Source: Chryseobacterium gleum (GTDB lineage Bacteria > Bacteroidota > Bacteroidia > Flavobacteriales_D > Crocinitomicaceae). From it: DNA of 8,378 nucleotides. Below are positions 1 to 5,462 of the stretch, one piece after another. The notes under the pieces are model-generated. The model was not told the origin of the DNA. It saw only the letters and a list, made by a program, of their open reading frames with translations, and made no database searches. Location: positions 1-8,378 of the forward strand of contig CAMCQW010000074.1 in NCBI GenBank assembly GCA_945877045.1, in the 5' to 3' direction. Numbering within the stretch: position 1 is the stretch's first letter; the number at the start of each line of letters is the position of its first letter. The translations under genes and the position numbers were made by a program.

Positions 1-1
1 A

Positions 2-250
2 GATCGAATTATCGAAATGGCATGGGAAGATCGCACGCCTTTTGATGCCATAAAAATACAGTTCAGTTTGAATGAACAAGCAGTAAGAAACCTAATGCGT
101 AAAGAACTGAAAGCAAGTAGTTACCGAAGATGGAGAGAACGCGTAGAAAGTTGTAAAACCAAACACAATAAAACGAGATCAGAGCAAATTGATAGATTTA
201 AATCTTCCTCGCAACGCGTAATAAGCAATAATAAAATTTCGAAACGCTAA
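2..250 (+). CDS. TIGR03643/DUF2805-type small conserved protein, 5'-truncated
   Basis: This is the C-terminal 82 codons of a small basic protein of the uncharacterised TIGR03643 (DUF2805) family; its function is unknown. The recognisable core is MAWEDRTPFDAI, followed by a helix-rich stretch (QFSLNEQAVRNLMRKELK) and SSYRRWRERV. The open frame continues upstream of the first ATG (position 17) to the window edge and reads DRIIE just before it. From memory, family members carry a similar D-R-I-I-E-M-A-W-E-D run inside the protein, so the ATG at 17 is probably an internal methionine and the true start lies outside the window. The spacing of hydrophobic residues suggests a helix-turn-helix-like fold, which is inference only. 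The tail is Lys/Arg/Ser-rich and poorly conserved in appearance. The gene converges on the MBL-fold gene with a 20-nt gap and no visible terminator hairpin. I recall relatives lying near photolyase-type genes in marine bacteria, but the upstream neighbour is not visible here. Confidence 0.8.
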   Translation, partial: DRIIEMAWEDRTPFDAIKIQFSLNEQAVRNLMRKELKASSYRRWRERVESCKTKHNKTRSEQIDRFKSSSQRVISNNKISKR

Positions 251-270
251 TTAGGAGGGTCGTTTAGTAA

Positions 271-975
271 TTATTGAATATATTCAAAAGATTCGCCTGT
301 TTTTAGGAATTTAATCTGAGGATGATTCTCCACATATTCTTTATTTGCAAAGCGTTCTACAACACCTGTTCCTAATTTTGCTTCATCGTGCGTATTGAGT
401 ATCCACTTAGCGTGACAACTTTGAGCAAGCGTCAATAAATTCTTTAATCCTAAGTTAACTGTTCCTCCCAACCAAAATGGGAGTTGATAGAGTGTACTTG
501 TCCCAATGAGAACATCGACAGCTTCGGGTAACTTTTTGTTTTTTGTGCCATGCGGTGCAAAGAGCATACTAGCACTTTTTGTTTTTAGTAAATAGGCATG
601 ATGCACCAAATCTAGTAATCCACTAGGTTTATATCGTTGTATTTCAAATGGGGCTTGTTCTATTGGAATTAGCTGCGAAAAATATCCCCAAGATTTTATT
701 TTCCTTAAAATAGAAGAAGTAGCGATAATGGTAGTATTCGCCGGGAACTGTAATAATGTTTCTTTATTACAATGATCACTGAAGGAATGCGAAATAAAAA
801 TAGCATCAAAAAAAGGTAAATCTGCAATTGCTGGTTGCGTTGTTACATGTCGTTGTGTCGAAAACCAAGGTGCTAAGTCGACTTGTTGTGGGGTAAACCA
901 CGGATCAACCAAAAGTGAATACGAATCAAATTCCCATAACCAAGAATTATCATCATTCAACTTGGTGAATTTCAT
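271..975 (-). CDS. Metallo-beta-lactamase-fold protein with degenerate metal motif
   Basis: A 234-residue cytoplasmic protein of the metallo-beta-lactamase superfamily; no signal peptide is visible. The fold signature is visible as SLLVDPWF (residues 20-27), then the metal motif HSFSDH at 63-68. The usual HxHxDH has Phe (F65) in place of the second His, while H63, D67 and H68 remain. Later candidate ligands are H125/H126, H142 (FAPHG), D154 and H196 (NTHDE). It could be a hydrolase with one metal site altered, or a protein that has lost catalysis; the substrate cannot be told. The start is chosen at the ATG (973-975), which overlaps the accD stop by one base (TGATG). A TTG one codon upstream (978) is possible but less likely. 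It is the last gene of the fbaA-accD operon and is probably translationally coupled to accD. Confidence 0.8.
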   Translation of the reverse strand: MKFTKLNDDNSWLWEFDSYSLLVDPWFTPQQVDLAPWFSTQRHVTTQPAIADLPFFDAIFISHSFSDHCNKETLLQFPANTTIIATSSILRKIKSWGYFSQLIPIEQAPFEIQRYKPSGLLDLVHHAYLLKTKSASMLFAPHGTKNKKLPEAVDVLIGTSTLYQLPFWLGGTVNLGLKNLLTLAQSCHAKWILNTHDEAKLGTGVVERFANKEYVENHPQIKFLKTGESFEYIQ

Positions 976-1820
976 CAATTCTTAAAAAACTTTAAAGACA
1001 TGGCTAACTTTTCTCTAATCTCAGTTCGATCAATAATGAAGTCCAGAAAACCGTGTTCTAGTAAAAACTCAGAGGTTTGAAAGCCGCTTGGTAAATCCCT
1101 GCCAATTGTTTCTTTAACAACACGAGGACCTGCAAATGCAATTAATGCGCCTGGTTCAGCTATGTTAATATCTCCTAACATAGCGAAAGATGCGGTGACT
1201 CCCCCCGTTGTTGGGTCTGTTAAATAGGAAATGTAAGGCAATCCAGCATCCGCTAATTGACCTAATTTACCAGAAACTTTTGCCATTTGCATCAGCGAGA
1301 AACCCGCTTCCATCATTCTTGCTCCACCAGATTTAGAAATAATCATAAATGGCGCCTTTATCGCTATCGCTTCATCAATTGCTCGTGCGATCTTTTCTCC
1401 CATAACACTCCCCATGGACCCACCAATAAAAGCAAAATCCATAGCTGCAATAACAAAATCATGATTATCTAATTTGCCTTTAGCTGTACGAATGGCATCT
1501 TTTAAACCTGTTGCTTTTTGAGAAGCGGTAACGCGTTCCTTGTAGTTTTTGGTATCCGTAAAGCCTAAGGGATCAGCAGAACTTAAATTTTTATCTAATT
1601 CTGTGTATTTTCCTTTATCGAAGATAAAATCAAAATATTGACCTGCACTTAAGCGCTCATGATGAGAACATCGTGAACACACCCCATTGTTTTTAGCTAA
1701 ATCTTCTGATGTAAAAAGCGTTTTACAATTCGAACATTTTATCCAATACCCCTCTGGCGTTTCTTTTTTATCACTTGTAGAAGTGGTAATCCCTTCTTTT
1801 TTTCTTGTAAACCAGCTCAT
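975..1820 (-). CDS. accD: Acetyl-CoA carboxylase carboxyltransferase subunit beta
   Basis: With AccA this subunit forms the carboxyltransferase that moves CO2 from carboxybiotin on AccB to acetyl-CoA, giving malonyl-CoA for fatty-acid synthesis in the cytoplasm. The 281-residue length is normal for the family. An N-terminal four-cysteine zinc ribbon is complete: C29, C32, C48, C51 (CSNC...CSRC). The crotonase-like carboxyltransferase core follows, with FIGGSMGSVMGEK (131-143), SGGARMMEA (164-172), the glycine pair in TTGGVTASFA (204-213) and AFAGPRVV (228-235), where acetyl-CoA and the oxyanion are held. The ATG is preceded by an AT-rich TATAAAAAT stretch typical of translation starts in Bacteroidota. 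It lies 15 nt after fbaA and runs directly into the MBL-fold gene, so the three are probably co-transcribed. No accA or biotin subunit is in the window. Confidence 0.97.
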   Translation of the reverse strand: MSWFTRKKEGITTSTSDKKETPEGYWIKCSNCKTLFTSEDLAKNNGVCSRCSHHERLSAGQYFDFIFDKGKYTELDKNLSSADPLGFTDTKNYKERVTASQKATGLKDAIRTAKGKLDNHDFVIAAMDFAFIGGSMGSVMGEKIARAIDEAIAIKAPFMIISKSGGARMMEAGFSLMQMAKVSGKLGQLADAGLPYISYLTDPTTGGVTASFAMLGDINIAEPGALIAFAGPRVVKETIGRDLPSGFQTSEFLLEHGFLDFIIDRTEIREKLAMSLKFFKN

Positions 1821-1835
1821 ATTTTTATAGCTATA

Positions 1836-2903
1836 TTAAAGTGTATCTACATTATTTAAATCGCTGAAAGCTTTTTCCATTCGGGCCATAAACGTTAGTT
1901 CGCCTTCACGAAGCCATTTTCTTGGATCATAATATTTTTTATTAGGGATATCCATCCCGTCTGGATTTCCTATTTGCTTACGAAGATAAGGCAACTTATT
2001 CTCTACATAATCTCTCACGCCTTCTGTAAAAGCAAATTGCAAATCAGTGTCAAGATTCATTTTAATTACCCCATAGCCAATTGCCTCTCTAATCTCTTCG
2101 ATAGTGGATCCAGAACCTCCATGAAAAACAAAATCAACAGGATTATGCTCAGTATTAAATTTTTGCTGCACAAAATCTTGCGAAGACTTAAGAATTTTAG
2201 GGGTTAAAAACACATTGCCAGGTTTGTAAACACCGTGAACATTTCCAAAGGCCGCTGCGATTGTAAATCTAGGAGAAACCTTTAACAGTTCTTCGTAAGC
2301 GTAGGCAACCTCTTCCGGTTGAGTATATAATTTTGAATTATCAACATTGGTATTATCAACACCGTCTTCTTCTCCTCCTGTAATGCCCAATTCAATTTCT
2401 AGTGTCATGCCTATTTTAGACATTCGCTCTAAATACGTTTTACAAATTGCAATATTCTCTTCAATTGGTTCCTCAGACAAATCGATCATGTGAGAACTAT
2501 ACAGAGGTTTTCCATGCTGCTTAAAAAACTTTTCTCCTTCATCTAAGAGTCCATCTAACCAGGGCAATATATTTTTAGCACAATGGTCAGTATGCAAAAT
2601 AACAGTAGCACCGTATGCTTTTGCAACACGATGAACATGCATTGCACCACTAATCCCACCCAAGATGGCAGCTTGCTCATTTTTATTTGACAAGCCTTTT
2701 CCCGCAAAAAAATGCGATCCTCCATTAGAAAATTGAATTATTACCGGAGAATTAATTTTTGCTGCTGCTTCAATCACGGCGTTTACAGTCGATGTACTCG
2801 TTACGTTTACAGCTGGTAGGGCAAATCCTTTTGATTTAGCAAAACGAAATAGCGCTTGAACTTCGTCACCTGTTACAACACCTGGAATAAAAGAATGGGA
2901 CAT
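1836..2903 (-). CDS. fbaA: Class II (zinc) fructose-bisphosphate aldolase
   Basis: Catalyses the reversible cleavage of fructose 1,6-bisphosphate to dihydroxyacetone phosphate and glyceraldehyde 3-phosphate in glycolysis and gluconeogenesis. The 355-residue length and motifs match the long (E. coli FbaA-like, class IIA) type. Zinc ligands and catalytic residues are all visible and sit three positions earlier than in the E. coli enzyme: catalytic D106 and ligand H107 in HTDHC (104-108), E171 in LEIELG, H223 in FGNVHGVY and H261 in FHGGSGS. The phosphate-binding glycine loop (HGGSGS) and KMNLDTD (281-287) are intact. It is the first gene of the operon fbaA-accD-MBL. TAnnTTTG-type boxes upstream could serve as its promoter. 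Nothing suggests damage or transfer. Confidence 0.97.
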   Translation of the reverse strand: MSHSFIPGVVTGDEVQALFRFAKSKGFALPAVNVTSTSTVNAVIEAAAKINSPVIIQFSNGGSHFFAGKGLSNKNEQAAILGGISGAMHVHRVAKAYGATVILHTDHCAKNILPWLDGLLDEGEKFFKQHGKPLYSSHMIDLSEEPIEENIAICKTYLERMSKIGMTLEIELGITGGEEDGVDNTNVDNSKLYTQPEEVAYAYEELLKVSPRFTIAAAFGNVHGVYKPGNVFLTPKILKSSQDFVQQKFNTEHNPVDFVFHGGSGSTIEEIREAIGYGVIKMNLDTDLQFAFTEGVRDYVENKLPYLRKQIGNPDGMDIPNKKYYDPRKWLREGELTFMARMEKAFSDLNNVDTL

Positions 2904-2923
2904 GCGTAAAATTTTATCTTTAG

Positions 2924-2966
2924 CAAAGTTAGAAAAATTTCATCTGTTAAAATAAAAACAAATGTA
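2924..2966 (-). promoter_or_regulatory. Candidate promoter boxes for the fbaA operon
   Basis: Two matches to the Bacteroidota -7 consensus TAnnTTTG lie upstream of fbaA on its coding strand: TACATTTG at 2959-2966 and TAACTTTG at 2924-2931. The first would give a leader of roughly 50 nt and the second a very short one. Neither has a convincing TTTG -33 box at the expected distance, so the choice between them is open. The match to the consensus is seen; the function is inferred. Confidence 0.35.
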
Positions 2967-2999
2967 TTTCGTTAAGTAATTTCATTTCTAAAAGAGCCT

Positions 3000-3149
3000 A
3001 TGGTACAAAAGTACATTCTACCCGAAAACGTGTCTAAAAAATCTAAAGAAACAGTTTCAAACGACACATTAAATTTTATTCTAAACTTTAGTAAATCAAT
3101 TGAATCGAAAAAGTTGAAGAAAAAAACAATTATTTTACATAAGAATTAA
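3000..3149 (+). CDS. Small lysine-rich hypothetical protein (49 aa)
   Basis: An open frame of 49 codons starts with ATG at 3000 and ends with TAA at 3147-3149. It begins MVQKYILPENV, has a hydrophobic/amphipathic middle (LNFILNFSKSI, about residues 24-34) and ends in a Lys-rich tail; 11 of 49 residues are Lys. No domain, signal peptide or convincing transmembrane helix is recognised. Support for a real gene comes from the TAAAAG sequence a few bases before the ATG and from a clean intrinsic terminator starting three bases after the stop. It is divergent from fbaA and lies directly before the hexosaminidase. It could be an independent small gene or a leader ORF of the hexosaminidase transcript. 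The function is unknown, and I could not test conservation. Confidence 0.55.
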   Translation: MVQKYILPENVSKKSKETVSNDTLNFILNFSKSIESKKLKKKTIILHKN

Positions 3150-3151
3150 TG

Positions 3152-3174
3152 AAACGCCGAAAGGCGTTTTTTTT
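3152..3174 (+). terminator. Rho-independent terminator with GAAA tetraloop
   Basis: A 7-bp perfect stem AAACGCC / GGCGTTT (3152-3158 and 3163-3169) is closed by a GAAA (GNRA) tetraloop. Its 3' arm runs into eight consecutive T residues (3167-3174). It ends the transcript of the 49-codon ORF and stands 32 nt before the hexosaminidase ATG, so it must also limit readthrough into that gene. On the opposite strand the stem is not followed by a good T-tract, so it is one-directional. Confidence 0.85.
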
Positions 3175-3206
3175 GTTTTAATTCCGTTCATTTGTAAAAA
3201 TTACTT

Positions 3207-5420
3207 ATGAAAATCCTTGTCACTCTATTGTTACTGCTATTTCCAATGGTATTTATAGCGCAGCAAAGCACCATCTTGCCTCACCCCGTTGTTTTCAAAA
3301 GTATGCCGGGCTCTATTCAACTTGATGGATCGCTATCGATGGATTTTAGTAGTCTCAGTTCAACGATTATTCAACAACTTAAAACAACAGTAGCATTTTA
3401 TCATAACATACAAGTAATTGATTCCAAAGACAAGCCGCTTATTATTTTTAAAAAATCAGTAAATGTTCCATTGGATAGTTATTCGATTAATGTAAATGGA
3501 CAAATAATAATAACGTATTCGTCAGCTAAAGCGTGTTATTTCGCATTTCACTCTTTAATGCAACTCATCCATAAGGATACGGAAGGTTATAGCATTAACA
3601 ATTGCTTCGTAGATGATTACCCCAAATACCAATGGCGTGGAATGCACCTTGATGTCGCAAGACATTTTTTTCAACTAGAGGAAATTAAACAATTCCTTGA
3701 TTTCATGGCGGTTTATAAATTCACCACTTTTCATTGGCATCTCACTGATGATCAAGGCTGGAGAATCGAAATTAAGAAATATCCAAAATTAACGGAGATA
3801 GGAGCTTGGAGGGATAGTACGGTTGAAAATCATTATACAACTTCGCCTAGAACCTATAAAACTGAACGCTACGGTGGATTTTACACCCAAGAACAAATAA
3901 AGGAAATTGTCCAATACGCTGCTCAGAGGAACATTACGGTTGTACCTGAAATTGAAATGCCCGGTCATGCCCGAGCTGCATTGGCAGCCTATCCAAATTA
4001 CTCATGCACAGGAATACAACAAGAAGTACCCGGACTTTGGGGGATTTTTGATGATATTTTCTGCTCGAAAGAAGAAAGTATACTTTTTCTGCAAGATATC
4101 CTTTCTGAAATAATTCCCCTATTTCCATCAAAATACATCCATATTGGTGGGGATGAGGCGCCCAAAACAAGGTGGAAAAAATGTGATAAATGTCAAGCCA
4201 TCATGAAAGAAAATCACCTGAAAGATGAACATGAATTGCAAAGTTATTTTATTCAACGCATGGATAAATATTTAATGTCGCAAGGAAAAAAATTGATTGG
4301 TTGGGATGAAATTCTTGAAGGCGGGCTCTCACCAAATGCCGCGGTGATGTCTTGGCGAGGTTTTGAAGGTGGAATTGAAGCGGCAAAACTTGGGCACGAG
4401 GTCGTTATGTCACCTGGATCCCACTGTTATTTTGATCATTATCAAGGCAAAGGAAACGATGAACCCTTAGCTATTGGAGGCTATACCAATCTGGAGAAAG
4501 TATTTGACTTTAATCCAGTTTCTCCAAAAATGTCGAGAGAAGATGCAAGCTATGTTCTAGGTGGACAAGCTAATTTGTGGACGGAATACATACCTACGTT
4601 TAATCAACTCATGTACATGGCTTTTCCAAGAGCAATCGCTTTAAGTGAGGCGCTGTGGTGTACAGAAAAAACGACGTATGATGCCTTCGAAAAAACACTA
4701 ATCGATTCGCATTTTCCACTTTTAAAAAAGAAAGGAATCAATTTCTCACAAACAATTCTCAAACCTAAAATCACCTTCAAACGTACGCCAAAAGGTGTTG
4801 CCCTAAAAATCGCATCAAACTCAGCAACGGAAGCATTTACAATAAATCAGAATAATGAATTTATTGGGGCTGCCGAATTCAACATTGATCGTGTGAACAA
4901 AACAAATCCTATTAGGTATCAATTTGTTTCAAATGAAACAGGAATAGACAGAACAATTGTTATTCTTAAGAATCCCTGCTTGGGAGTGCCAATACATTTT
5001 GTAACGAAACCAAGTGATCGCTATAACAGCGGAGATTTAACCCTAGTTGATGGCCAGTTTGGCGCAAGACCATGGAAAGGTCACGAGTGGATAGGATTTG
5101 ACACCTCCGTTGTAATCATTGAAATAGATTTACTTAAAAAACAAAAAATTGATAGCCTACAAATCTCATTTTTGAATGATGAGAATTCTTGGATTCATTT
5201 GCCTTACGCAATTGAATTTAAAAATTTAAAAACAAACTTAGGCTTTGGCATTGCACAAAGCGAGAATTTCGTGAATGAAAAGCAAGTGCTATTTATCGGG
5301 AAAAAAGTGCAAAAATTTAGAATCACCATCAAAACGTTAGATAAGATACCACTAGGAATGCCAGGCGAAGGAACGCAACCTTGGCTTTTTATTGATGAAA
5401 TCAGTATCAAAAACAAGTAG
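3207..5420 (+). CDS. Secreted GH20 beta-N-acetylhexosaminidase
   Basis: Removes terminal N-acetyl-glucosamine or -galactosamine from chitin oligomers, glycoproteins or similar glycans by substrate-assisted catalysis. Domain order in the 737 residues: signal peptide (about 1-18, cleavage near FIA|QQ, no lipobox Cys), GH20b-type domain (about 22-140), GH20 TIM barrel (about 141-490), then a beta-rich C-terminal region whose last part (about 610-737) looks like a discoidin/carbohydrate-binding fold. The active site is complete: R144 (RGMHLDVARHFF), HWHLTDDQGWR (176-186), H254 in MPGH, the catalytic pair D316-E317 in HIGGDEAPK, W366 (GWDE), W383, Y408 and W458 (LWTE). The start is supported by TAAAAA 6 nt upstream and by the signal peptide. 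There is no type IX secretion tail, so a periplasmic or Sec-dependent location is likely. It is transcribed towards the collagen-like gene, not in an operon with it. Confidence 0.95.
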   Translation: MKILVTLLLLLFPMVFIAQQSTILPHPVVFKSMPGSIQLDGSLSMDFSSLSSTIIQQLKTTVAFYHNIQVIDSKDKPLIIFKKSVNVPLDSYSINVNGQIIITYSSAKACYFAFHSLMQLIHKDTEGYSINNCFVDDYPKYQWRGMHLDVARHFFQLEEIKQFLDFMAVYKFTTFHWHLTDDQGWRIEIKKYPKLTEIGAWRDSTVENHYTTSPRTYKTERYGGFYTQEQIKEIVQYAAQRNITVVPEIEMPGHARAALAAYPNYSCTGIQQEVPGLWGIFDDIFCSKEESILFLQDILSEIIPLFPSKYIHIGGDEAPKTRWKKCDKCQAIMKENHLKDEHELQSYFIQRMDKYLMSQGKKLIGWDEILEGGLSPNAAVMSWRGFEGGIEAAKLGHEVVMSPGSHCYFDHYQGKGNDEPLAIGGYTNLEKVFDFNPVSPKMSREDASYVLGGQANLWTEYIPTFNQLMYMAFPRAIALSEALWCTEKTTYDAFEKTLIDSHFPLLKKKGINFSQTILKPKITFKRTPKGVALKIASNSATEAFTINQNNEFIGAAEFNIDRVNKTNPIRYQFVSNETGIDRTIVILKNPCLGVPIHFVTKPSDRYNSGDLTLVDGQFGARPWKGHEWIGFDTSVVIIEIDLLKKQKIDSLQISFLNDENSWIHLPYAIEFKNLKTNLGFGIAQSENFVNEKQVLFIGKKVQKFRITIKTLDKIPLGMPGEGTQPWLFIDEISIKNK

Positions 5421-5462
5421 TTTACAGGATATAAAACCCTTATTTAACTACTTAAGGCCAGA

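Noticed and set aside
251..270. Terminator between the TIGR03643-type gene and the MBL-fold gene
   Set aside because: No inverted repeat of useful length is present in the 20-nt gap.
1287..2207. Short + strand open frames inside accD and fbaA
   Set aside because: They are antisense shadows of two highly conserved genes and have no start signals or family resemblance.
3907..4170. Short open frames on both strands inside the hexosaminidase gene
   Set aside because: They overlap the GH20 catalytic barrel, which is plainly the coding frame, and show no recognisable domain.
5438..5457. Stem CCTTA / TAAGG with a 10-nt loop between the convergent gene ends, followed on the - strand by GTTTTAT
   Set aside because: A 5-bp AT-rich stem with a large loop and only four T residues is too weak to call a terminator, although the position would suit the collagen-like gene.
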